NCBI GenBank assembly: GCA_012026715.1
Contig: VEPB01000220.1
Location: 1 to 8,992, forward strand
Origin: Methylococcaceae bacterium
GTDB taxonomy: Bacteria; Pseudomonadota; Gammaproteobacteria; Methylococcales; Methylococcaceae
Direction: 5' to 3'
DNA: 8,992 nucleotides
In this document: one piece after another, positions 1-5,736 of the stretch
How positions within the stretch are numbered: position 1 is the stretch's first letter
Layout: each line of letters starts with the position of its first letter
Position numbers and translations under genes: made by a program
Notes under the pieces: model-generated
Seen by the model: only the letters and a program-made list of their open reading frames with translations
Databases searched by the model: none
Told to the model about the DNA's origin: nothing

Positions 1-1368
1 ACCTTGCAACAGTGGCGTCATGCTGGCTCGATCGGCTAGCGGCGGGCGCAGGCCAGCCATAGCCTCCAGATCGGCCCGCACACTGCCGACCGCACTGAGC
101 AGGGAGGTTTCCACCTGGTGCGCCACGGCGAGATTGCTGTTGGCGATCCGGCTGACTTCAGACAGCGTCGTTTCGGCTTTCCGTTGGGCCTGGCGTGCCA
201 GCAGGCTTTCGGCTTGGGCCAAGTTGCGCGCCCGTTCAGCCTCTACCGCAAACTGAAAAGCCAATCCGGCGCCTGCCAAAATCGCCAACAAGACCACAGC
301 CCCGGCGATGATGGGCAAGCGGTTGCGGGATACGAAGCGACGCAGCAGTTCACGGCGACTGTAGGCATAAGTGGCGACCAAGCGGCCGTCGCGGAAAGCG
401 CACAACTCGACCGCCAGCTCACCGGCATCGCGATAGCGTTCCGCCGGATTGACGCTCAACGCCTTATCGCATATGGCGGTTAGCTCTCTGGGAGCCGCGA
501 CCCCGCCGTTACCCGACGAAGGCAAGGCGGCACCGCTACGCAGCCGCTCCAGGATTTCCCTGGAACTGCCCTGCAGGGGCGGTCGACCGACCAACAGCAC
601 ATAGAGTATGCAGCCTAAGGCGAACACGTCGGTGCGAACATCGACCTGCCCGAAACTTGCATCGACCTGCTCCGGCGCCATGTAGGCCGGGGTGCCCAGC
701 ACATCGCCCATCTGGGTCAGTCCTTCATCGGCCGAATCTGGCCGGTTCGAATTCTTAGCCGGTGCCGCTTCGGCCTCTCCCGCCGCCTTGGCCAGGCCCC
801 AATCGAGAATGATGGTTTCGCCAAACGGCCCGAGCACAATGTTGCCGGGCTTGAGGTCCCGATGGATCACCCCCTTGGAATGGGCATAGGCCATGGCTTC
901 GCAGACATCGATCAACCGGTCCAGCAACTGCAGGCGTTGCGCCAAAGCCTGCTCCGGCGTCTCCCGATTGCAGTCGGCCAGCGCCCGCGCCAGGGTGTCT
1001 CCGCGCACGAAGCGCATGACATAATAAGGCGATCCCCGCCGGGAGGTGCCGACGTCGTACACCGGTACGATACCCGGATGCTCCAGCCTCCCGGTGATAC
1101 GGGCTTCCCGAAGGAAACGGGCACGAAATCCGGCGTCCGCCTCATTACCGGCATCGAGCATCTCCTTGATCGCCACCTCCCGGCCGATCCGTTCGTCAAA
1201 GGCCAGCAGCACCCGTCCCACGCCGCCTACGCCCACCGTGCCCCGCAGGGTGTAATGCTCGGTATAGTTGCCGGCGGATTCCCCATCGGCCTGCGGCGGC
1301 CGCTGGTAAAGGTTGGGATTGACGATGGTGTAGTCTTCGAAGCCGTCGAGGCTTCCGGCGGTACTCAT
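1..1368 (-). CDS. Membrane-bound Ser/Thr protein kinase (PknB/Hanks type), 3' end beyond window
   Basis: Phosphorylates Ser/Thr residues on unknown substrates. The frame is open from ATG at 1368 to base 1, giving 456 residues without a stop, so the C-terminus lies outside the window. The Hanks motifs are present in order: glycine loop GVGGVGRV at 46-53, VAIKE with Lys68, REAR with Glu88 as the likely helix-C glutamate, HRDLKPGN at 169-176, DWG in place of DFG at 189-191, and GTPAYMAPE ending at about 233. DWG is common in kinases fused to large sensor regions. A juxtamembrane stretch of about 60 residues leads to one hydrophobic segment (about 352-370) and then an Ala/Arg/Glu-rich probable coiled coil (about 373-420). 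The missing part is probably an extracytoplasmic sensor. It sits 38 bases behind the diguanylate cyclase and is probably co-transcribed with it. No strong Shine-Dalgarno precedes the ATG. The kinase assignment is secure; substrate and signal are unknown. Confidence 0.93.
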   Translation of the reverse strand, partial: MSTAGSLDGFEDYTIVNPNLYQRPPQADGESAGNYTEHYTLRGTVGVGGVGRVLLAFDERIGREVAIKEMLDAGNEADAGFRARFLREARITGRLEHPGIVPVYDVGTSRRGSPYYVMRFVRGDTLARALADCNRETPEQALAQRLQLLDRLIDVCEAMAYAHSKGVIHRDLKPGNIVLGPFGETIILDWGLAKAAGEAEAAPAKNSNRPDSADEGLTQMGDVLGTPAYMAPEQVDASFGQVDVRTDVFALGCILYVLLVGRPPLQGSSREILERLRSGAALPSSGNGGVAAPRELTAICDKALSVNPAERYRDAGELAVELCAFRDGRLVATYAYSRRELLRRFVSRNRLPIIAGAVVLLAILAGAGLAFQFAVEAERARNLAQAESLLARQAQRKAETTLSEVSRIANSNLAVAHQVETSLLSAVGSVRADLEAMAGLRPPLADRASMTPLLQG

Positions 1369-1382
1369 CGAATTACGTCCGT

Positions 1383-1401
1383 GGTCGGAGATAGCCCGAC
1401 C
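1383..1401 (-). other. Intercistronic hairpin between cyclase and kinase genes
   Basis: GGTCGG (1383-1388) and CCGACC (1396-1401) form a perfect 6-bp stem with a 7-base loop. It lies wholly in the 38-base gap between the cyclase stop and the kinase start. No T-run follows on the minus strand, so a complete intrinsic terminator is unlikely. It could set the stoichiometry of the two messages through processing, stability or partial attenuation, or it could be chance in GC-rich DNA. Confidence 0.35.
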
Positions 1402-1406
1402 TGAGT

Positions 1407-2903
1407 CTAGTCCAGCGGCACCGACTCGTATCCGGCGACCACGACCCGATTGCGGCCCGAATCCTTGGCCCGGTAGAGGCAGGCATCGGCGGCTTTCATC
1501 AACAAAGCCGGAGTGTCCCCGCTGGTCGGACATTCCGCGATCCCCGCCGAAACCGTGACTCCGAGCAGGCTCTTGCCACGATAAACGAACTCGTGCTTTT
1601 CGATGGCATCGCGCAAGTATTCGGCGCGCGTCGCGGCGATCTCCTTGGGTGCGCCGGGCATCACCAGCACCAGTTCCTCTCCGCCGTAGCGGCAGGCGAT
1701 ATCGCCGGCGCGCAGCTTGGAGGCCACCAGTTCGGCGATCTCCACCAGCACGAAATCGCCCGCGTCGTGGCCGTAGCTGTCGTTGTACTTCTTGAAATGG
1801 TCAATGTCGATCATGATCACCGACAGGCGCTGGCCATTGCGCTTCGAGCTGGAAAGCTCGCGGGTCAGGGTTTCTTCCAGATAACGGCGGTTGAACAATT
1901 TGGTCAACGGATCCCGTACCGAACGGTTGCGCAAGGCCTCCCTCAACTTGAGGCTGACCAGCGCCATTGCCAGATTGTCTGCCGCCATGGCGATCAGCCG
2001 CCTCCGCGACTCCACCGAGGTTGTCAGCATGCGCTTGTCGCCCGATCCGCCGTCGGTCCCCAACGTGACGGTCAGTACCCCGATCATTTCCCCCTGCGCA
2101 ATGACCGGTGCGCAGACATAACCCTGACCGCAATGGCCGATGATGTGGTTGCACAGGATCGCATCCTCGTCGCCCTCCACCACATGCACCTTGCCCTGTC
2201 GCAAAGCCCAGCAGTCGTCCGGAGCGATCACCTTGGGCGACAGGCAATTGGCGCTGCCCCAGCGGGCCGCGGTTTCCACCATGCTGTGGTTGCCGTCGAA
2301 CAAATACAGCACGCCGCTGTAATGAGCAAAAATCTTTTTGGCGTAATACTCGATGATGGAATGGGTTTCTTCCAGAGAAACGCAAACCTGCAGATAGGAG
2401 TTCAATTCATTGATGAATTGCATCTCCTGGTTGTGCTGCATCAATTCCAACTGGGACAACCGCAGCTGGTTTTCGTGGTTCTTGCGGTCGGTAATGTCGG
2501 TCGACGACCCGATGAAACCGGCAAACTTTCCTTCCTTGTTGATATAGGGTTCCCCGGTATCCAGGATGTGCCGGAACTGCCCGTCGGCGCGGCGCAAGCG
2601 GTATTCCATCTGGAACGAGCGATGCTCGAGGAATGCTTTGTGGAAAATCTGCATGCAGGGTCCCAGGTCGTCCGGGTGGAGGGCGTCTACCCAGGCATCA
2701 TTTCCCAGCGGGACCGTGTCGGAACCGGCGCAGACGAATTTCTTCCAGCGCGTATTGGTGAAGACGATCTTGCCTTCGGCGTTGGTCAGCCACAACATGA
2801 CCGGCGCATCTTCCGCGACCACGCGAAAGTCCGTATCGGAGGTGGCCGGAAGCGGCCCGTGATTATCCGGCTTCTGGGCTGCCTTGCTGGTTCTTTTGTC
2901 CAC
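1407..2903 (-). CDS. Diguanylate cyclase with PAS and GAF sensor domains (PAS-GAF-GGDEF)
   Basis: Makes cyclic di-GMP from two GTP in the cytoplasm. With a GTG start at 2903 the protein has 498 residues. This start is preferred because GGGAG lies 6 bases before it; the frame also allows a TTG at 2933, which has no good ribosome site. Domains: PAS/PAC about 25-140 (APVMLWLTNAEGK, ending GSSTDITDRK), a helical linker about 140-175, GAF about 175-320, GGDEF about 330-490. The catalytic domain looks active: RDPLTKLFNRR, metal Asp366 in IDIDHFKK, and GGEEL at 407-411. An inhibitory I-site RAGD (398-401) sits five residues before GGEEL, so product feedback is expected. No EAL domain and no transmembrane segment are seen. 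The GAF domain has an unusual Cys/His cluster (Cys231, His240, Cys251, His253, His257, Cys258, Cys264) that could bind a metal, heme or Fe-S ligand; this is inference. First gene of a likely operon with the kinase, behind a predicted FNR-type promoter. Confidence 0.93.
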   Translation of the reverse strand: MDKRTSKAAQKPDNHGPLPATSDTDFRVVAEDAPVMLWLTNAEGKIVFTNTRWKKFVCAGSDTVPLGNDAWVDALHPDDLGPCMQIFHKAFLEHRSFQMEYRLRRADGQFRHILDTGEPYINKEGKFAGFIGSSTDITDRKNHENQLRLSQLELMQHNQEMQFINELNSYLQVCVSLEETHSIIEYYAKKIFAHYSGVLYLFDGNHSMVETAARWGSANCLSPKVIAPDDCWALRQGKVHVVEGDEDAILCNHIIGHCGQGYVCAPVIAQGEMIGVLTVTLGTDGGSGDKRMLTTSVESRRRLIAMAADNLAMALVSLKLREALRNRSVRDPLTKLFNRRYLEETLTRELSSSKRNGQRLSVIMIDIDHFKKYNDSYGHDAGDFVLVEIAELVASKLRAGDIACRYGGEELVLVMPGAPKEIAATRAEYLRDAIEKHEFVYRGKSLLGVTVSAGIAECPTSGDTPALLMKAADACLYRAKDSGRNRVVVAGYESVPLD

Positions 2904-3028
2904 GCGATACTCCCACCATGTCGAATCAGGCAATGGTTAATGCCAATCCCTGCACGGCACTCCTTTTCCCGCTGCTAAACCGCACGCAGCTCCTGTCTGT
3001 GCATCTTTTCCATATCCAAAACGCTAAG

Positions 3029-3034
3029 AGTATA
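3029..3034 (-). promoter_or_regulatory. -10 element of the cyclase-kinase operon promoter
   Basis: On the minus strand this reads TATACT, five of six matches to TATAAT. There is no good -35 hexamer 16-18 bases upstream (best TTTCGC), as expected for an activator-dependent promoter. Placing the hexamer at -12 to -7 puts the transcription start at about 3022, giving a leader of about 119 bases before the GTG at 2903. The FNR-like box then centres at -41.5. Confidence 0.5.
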
Positions 3035-3056
3035 TCGCGCGACTTTGACGGCGAAA

Positions 3057-3070
3057 CTGATGTGCATCAA
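3057..3070 (-). promoter_or_regulatory. FNR/ANR-type box
   Basis: On the minus strand the site reads TTGAT-GCAC-ATCAG, nine of ten matches to the FNR/ANR consensus TTGAT-N4-ATCAA. Exactly 22 bases separate it from the TATACT hexamer, the class II FNR spacing. FNR-family proteins activate such promoters when oxygen is low. For rightward transcription the box would act differently, possibly as a repressor site. CRP or another FNR/CRP-family regulator is a less likely alternative because the half-sites do not match TGTGA. Confidence 0.55.
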
Positions 3071-3108
3071 TGCTGGAATCCGGACAGGGTGCGAGCCGGA
3101 CATGCCCA

Positions 3109-3135
3109 TTGCGGCGTGCCCCTCGATGCAATAAT
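3109..3135 (+). promoter_or_regulatory. Candidate promoter for the SDH-family proteinase gene
   Basis: AATAAT (3130-3135) matches five of six bases of the -10 consensus. TTGCGG (3109-3114) could serve as -35, but the spacer is only 15 bases. It would give a leader of about 140 bases before the ATG at 3281. An alternative -35, TTGACG, lies at 3045-3050 but has no convincing -10. Weak call. Confidence 0.25.
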
Positions 3136-3280
3136 CTTGGCCGCCGCTCTGGAGAAACCAAACCCGCGATCTGCGGCGAGAAGTCCTAACTTCGCAGCCT
3201 CGGCCGACGCAGCCGCCCCCGCTCGCCGCGGCATCATCAGCTCCCACCTTCCCCATGCTTCCAGGAACCTGTCACCGACC

Positions 3281-4282
3281 ATGACCGACGAAATCACCAT
3301 CAAACAGCCGCCATACCTGTTCAATAAGACCCAAAAGCTGATCGCCGAACTGGAGGAAAGACTGGGGGCGCCGCTGCTGACCTACTGGAACAGCCGGCGG
3401 GGATCGGTCTGCGACAACGACGTGGTGGCGTTTTATGAATTGCTCGAGCGGATGGGCAAAACCGACCGGCTTTATCTGTTCATCAAGAGCGCGGGCGGCA
3501 ACGGCACGGCGTCGCTGCGGATCATCAACCTGATCCGCCGTTACTGCAAGAACATCGTCAGCCTGGTGCCGCTGGAGTGCGCCTCGGCGGCCACCATGAT
3601 GGCGATCGGCACCGACGAGATCCAGATGGGGCCGATGGCCTTCCTCAGTGCCGTCGACACCTCCCTGACCCACGACCTGTCGCCGGTGGACCGCGACAAC
3701 GACCGAGTCGCGGTAAGCCTGGACGAACTCAACCGGGTCGTCAACCTGTGGCGCAAGAACACCGCCGATACCACCTCCAACCCGTACAAGTCCTTGTTCG
3801 AATATGTCCATCCCCTGGTGATCGGCGCCGTGGACCGGGCCGAGTCGCTGTCCATCATGTTGTGCGAGGAACTGCTGTCCTATCACATCGACGACCATCA
3901 GACGGTGACCCGCATCGCCGACACCCTGAATTCCAAGTATCCCTCCCACGGCTATCCCATCCTGGCGGAGGAAGCCAGCAACATCGGCCTGAAGACCTTG
4001 CCCATGGACAAGGACATCAACCGCATCCTGCTGGAGCTGAACGGGCTCTACAGCGAGATGGGGCAGAAGGCGATCACCGATTTTTCGGAAATCCGCTCCC
4101 ATTCCAACGAAATCCTCAACATCCTCGAATCCCGCGACGCCCAGGTGTTCTATCAAAACGACAAGGACTGGTTCTACCGTAGCGAGGAACGCCGCTGGAT
4201 CACCATGAACGACAATTCCCACTGGCGCCTGACGGAGCGCGTGGACGGCAAGGTCAGGAAAGGCATCCTGCACATTGGATGA
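3281..4282 (+). CDS. SDH-family Clp-fold serine proteinase
   Basis: A 333-residue protein of the serine dehydrogenase proteinase family, related in fold to ClpP and SppA and thought to cleave peptides without an ATPase. ATG at 3281 is chosen because family-like sequence starts there; AGGA at 3263-3266 is a poorly spaced ribosome site (14 bases). The core spans about 30-240: SAGGNG at 70-75 resembles the oxyanion-hole loop, Ser102 in ECASAATMMAIGTDEI is the probable nucleophile, MGPM follows at 116-119, and a Ser-His pair lies at YPSHGYPI (His223). Which residues complete the catalytic set is not certain from sequence. The remaining 90 or so residues form a charged C-terminal tail ending in Trp-rich sequence (WFYRSEERRW, HWRL). 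No signal peptide or membrane segment is seen, so it is probably cytosolic. It is divergent from the cyclase operon and convergent with cpxP. Substrates are unknown. Confidence 0.87.
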   Translation: MTDEITIKQPPYLFNKTQKLIAELEERLGAPLLTYWNSRRGSVCDNDVVAFYELLERMGKTDRLYLFIKSAGGNGTASLRIINLIRRYCKNIVSLVPLECASAATMMAIGTDEIQMGPMAFLSAVDTSLTHDLSPVDRDNDRVAVSLDELNRVVNLWRKNTADTTSNPYKSLFEYVHPLVIGAVDRAESLSIMLCEELLSYHIDDHQTVTRIADTLNSKYPSHGYPILAEEASNIGLKTLPMDKDINRILLELNGLYSEMGQKAITDFSEIRSHSNEILNILESRDAQVFYQNDKDWFYRSEERRWITMNDNSHWRLTERVDGKVRKGILHIG

Positions 4283-4289
4283 TTGGACG

Positions 4290-4315
4290 ACGGCCGCCGG
4301 TCCTGTGGCGGCCGT
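4290..4315. terminator. Hairpin between convergent genes, possible bidirectional terminator
   Basis: ACGGCCGCC (4290-4298) and GGCGGCCGT (4307-4315) form a perfect 9-bp GC-rich stem with an 8-base loop, eight bases after the proteinase stop and 17 bases before the cpxP stop. Neither strand has a U-tract, so it is not a textbook intrinsic terminator. The position between convergent stops still favours a transcription-end or message-stability role. Confidence 0.5.
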
Positions 4316-4332
4316 TGGTGGATCGGGCCATC

Positions 4333-4857
4333 CTATTCCGGCTGGGGGCCTCGCCGGCCGTGCCGGTGCGGAAATCCGCCGAACTTGTCCTGGTGTTCCT
4401 TGAGCTTGATCCGCTGGTCCGGCGTCAGCAGCCGGTAGACTTCGTGATCCAGGCGGGCATGCGCCAGGGCAAGATCCGCCATCGTCGAAGCGTTTTCCTG
4501 AATCAGGGCGCTGGCCTTTTCGTCGCTGTAATCATCGGATTGCGCCAGGCCGCGCAGTGCCTGATGCGCCTTTCCGGCCGTCTCCATTTGGTCTTTCAGG
4601 GTTTTACCCTGGGCTTCGAACAGCGCGCCGACCTGTTTCCGCTGATCTTCGCTCAATCCCAGCTGCTGCAGGTGGGGGGGCAGCTGTTCGGCGCTGAAAC
4701 GGGGAAACTGATCGGGAAGCGGACCGTGCGCGCCGGGCTTGCCTTCAAAGGATGCGGCCTGGGCTGTCGCAGCAAACGGACCGGCTAACAAGCCGAGCAT
4801 GAGCGCAGCGGCAAACAGCGACATTTCGATCACTTGGCGGGTTTCGGCGGTGTTCAT
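4333..4857 (-). CDS. cpxP: Periplasmic CpxP/Spy-family protein (LTxxQ motifs)
   Basis: Predicted periplasmic helical protein of 174 residues (E. coli CpxP is similar in size) that in the known system dampens CpxA and binds misfolded envelope proteins. The start at 4857 is well supported by AGGAG eight bases upstream, although the frame stays open further upstream. Residues 1-34 form a signal peptide with a hydrophobic core (about 12-28) and a likely cut after ATAQA, at 34/35. Two LTxxQ-type motifs define the family: LSEDQ at 68-72 and LTPDQ at 144-148, with a charged helical stretch between. The tail is His/Arg/Gly-rich (GGFPHRHGRRG), which might bind metal. It is divergent from cpxR, and two CpxR boxes lie about 80-115 bases upstream of the start. 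Spy-like chaperone or metal-stress protein (CnrX/ZraP relatives) are alternative names; the neighbouring cpxRA favours CpxP. Confidence 0.87.
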   Translation of the reverse strand: MNTAETRQVIEMSLFAAALMLGLLAGPFAATAQAASFEGKPGAHGPLPDQFPRFSAEQLPPHLQQLGLSEDQRKQVGALFEAQGKTLKDQMETAGKAHQALRGLAQSDDYSDEKASALIQENASTMADLALAHARLDHEVYRLLTPDQRIKLKEHQDKFGGFPHRHGRRGPQPE

Positions 4858-4938
4858 GAGGATAACTCCTGTGGTGGTTGGGACATCAGGGAAGACGGCG
4901 TTCCGCTTCCCTTGGCCCATAGTCTGGCGTCCCAGCCG

Positions 4939-4953
4939 GTAAACCGGCGTTAA
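4939..4953 (+). promoter_or_regulatory. CpxR box 1 (GTAAA-N5-GTTAA)
   Basis: Reads GTAAA-CCGGC-GTTAA, one mismatch from the Gammaproteobacterial CpxR consensus GTAAA-N5-GTAAA. It lies in the cpxP-cpxR divergent gap. Its left half overlaps a 14-base palindrome, GCCGGT-AA-ACCGGC (4935-4948). For leftward cpxP transcription it would sit near -35 of a start close to 4910, judged from a weak candidate -10 around 4916-4924. Confidence 0.6.
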
Positions 4954-4959
4954 GGCGAT

Positions 4960-4974
4960 GTAAAACTGGGTAAA
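4960..4974 (+). promoter_or_regulatory. CpxR box 2 (perfect GTAAA-N5-GTAAA)
   Basis: Reads GTAAA-ACTGG-GTAAA, a full match to the CpxR consensus. It starts 21 bp after box 1, two helical turns, so two CpxR dimers could bind the same face. Relative to the predicted cpxR start near 5027 it centres at about -60, and box 1 at about -81, a suitable place for upstream activation and autoregulation. Confidence 0.7.
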
Positions 4975-5013
4975 TCCAATTCCCCCAAGAAACCGCCCCG
5001 CCACCCGCTCCGC

Positions 5014-5019
5014 TATCAT
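5014..5019 (+). promoter_or_regulatory. -10 element of the cpxR-cpxA operon
   Basis: TATCAT matches five of six bases of TATAAT. The expected -35 position (AACCGC, 4991-4996) is poor, consistent with need for an activator such as CpxR bound upstream. The predicted start near 5026/5027 gives a very short leader of about 22 bases with no clear Shine-Dalgarno. Confidence 0.4.
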
Positions 5020-5048
5020 CACGTTCAATCCACTTCGGGCTGACGACG

Positions 5049-5732
5049 ATGAACATCTTGCTGGTCGATGACGACTCGGAACTGGCCGACCTGCTGAAGA
5101 CTTACCTGGAACGGGAGGGCTACCGGGTCACTGCGGCCTGCGACGGCGAGCGGGGAATTGCCGAGGCGTTGTCGGGACAGTACTCGCTCGCGGTGCTGGA
5201 CGTGATGATGTCCGGGGTGAACGGAATCGAAGTCCTCCGGGAAATTCGCAGCCACAGCCAGATGCCGGTCTTGATGCTGACCGCCAGAGGCGACGACGTG
5301 GACCGCATCATCGGCCTGGAACTGGGGGCCGCCGACTACGTCCCCAAACCCTGCACGCCGAGGGAACTGGCCGCCCGGATCCGGGCGATCCTGCGACGCA
5401 CGCAGGGCAGCCTGGCCGACGGCGCCAGCGAAATCCTCCGGAGCGGGCCGCTGACGCTGCAACCGGCGCGCCGCAGCGCGCTTTGGAAAGGAAGCCCCTT
5501 GGAACTCACCAGCACTGAATTCAGCCTGCTGGAAATCCTCGCCCGCAATGCCGGGCGGGTGGTCGACAAAAAAGAGCTGTCGGAACAGGCGCTGGGCCGA
5601 CCGCTGGCCCGATTCGACCGCAGCATCGACGTGCACATGAGCAGCGTCAGGCACAAGCTCGGCGTCATGGCGGACGGACGGTCCTATATCCTGACCGTCC
5701 GCGGCAAAGGCTACCAACTGGTCAGGGACTGA
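5049..5732 (+). CDS. cpxR: CpxR-type response regulator (OmpR/PhoB family)
   Basis: DNA-binding response regulator of 227 residues, partner of the kinase 4 bases downstream. The N-terminus MNILLVDDD starts the receiver domain directly, fixing the ATG despite a weak ribosome site. Receiver (about 1-115): acidic pocket Asp7-Asp9, phospho-acceptor Asp51 in LDVMM, Thr78 in MLTARG, Lys100 in YVPKP. The winged-helix effector (about 130-227) shows LTSTEFSLLEILA, then DRSIDVHMSSVRHKL and the end TVRGKGYQLV. Segments such as LTARG, GLELGA.DY and RIRAILRR closely match E. coli CpxR as I recall it. Two positions differ from the usual pattern: Ser55 where Pro is common (DVMMPG) and Cys102 where Phe is common (KPF). 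Divergent cpxP and upstream GTAAA boxes make the CpxR name reasonable, with predicted autoregulation. Confidence 0.92.
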   Translation: MNILLVDDDSELADLLKTYLEREGYRVTAACDGERGIAEALSGQYSLAVLDVMMSGVNGIEVLREIRSHSQMPVLMLTARGDDVDRIIGLELGAADYVPKPCTPRELAARIRAILRRTQGSLADGASEILRSGPLTLQPARRSALWKGSPLELTSTEFSLLEILARNAGRVVDKKELSEQALGRPLARFDRSIDVHMSSVRHKLGVMADGRSYILTVRGKGYQLVRD

Positions 5733-5736
5733 AACC

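Larger units (their letters stand above)
2904..3280. other. 377-base divergent intergenic region
   Basis: Separates the leftward cyclase-kinase operon from the rightward proteinase gene. It holds the FNR-like box and -10 element listed separately, a weak rightward promoter candidate, and a cyclase leader of about 119 bases. Frames crossing it lack ribosome sites and recognisable protein sequence. A 7-bp direct repeat CCGGACA occurs at 3080-3086 and 3096-3102; its meaning is unclear. I see no RNA gene and no riboswitch core that I can recognise. Confidence 0.7.

Noticed and set aside
2904..2933. TTG start for the cyclase at 2933
   Set aside because: GTG at 2903 has GGGAG at good spacing, and the ten extra residues add nothing to the PAS domain. 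The TTG cannot be fully excluded.
1593..2978. 461-residue open frame on the plus strand opposite the cyclase
   Set aside because: It mirrors the cyclase codons in GC-rich DNA and has no recognisable domains. The minus strand has clear PAS, GAF and GGDEF motifs.
2904..3022. c-di-GMP riboswitch in the leader of the cyclase gene
   Set aside because: I looked for the conserved GEMM core and did not see it; only small local stems such as GCTGC/GCAGC are present.
2918..3280. N-terminal extension of the proteinase to an ATG at 2918
   Set aside because: The added 121 residues look non-coding, cross the predicted promoter and FNR-like box, and family similarity starts only after 3281.
3272..4273. 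333-residue open frame antisense to the SDH-family proteinase
   Set aside because: Low-complexity Val/Gly/Asp/His-rich translation without a family signature; an antisense shadow of the real gene.
4674..4680. Run of seven G in cpxP as a phase-variation tract
   Set aside because: It encodes Leu-Pro-Pro-His in frame, the gene is intact, and a seven-base run is short for phase variation in GC-rich DNA.
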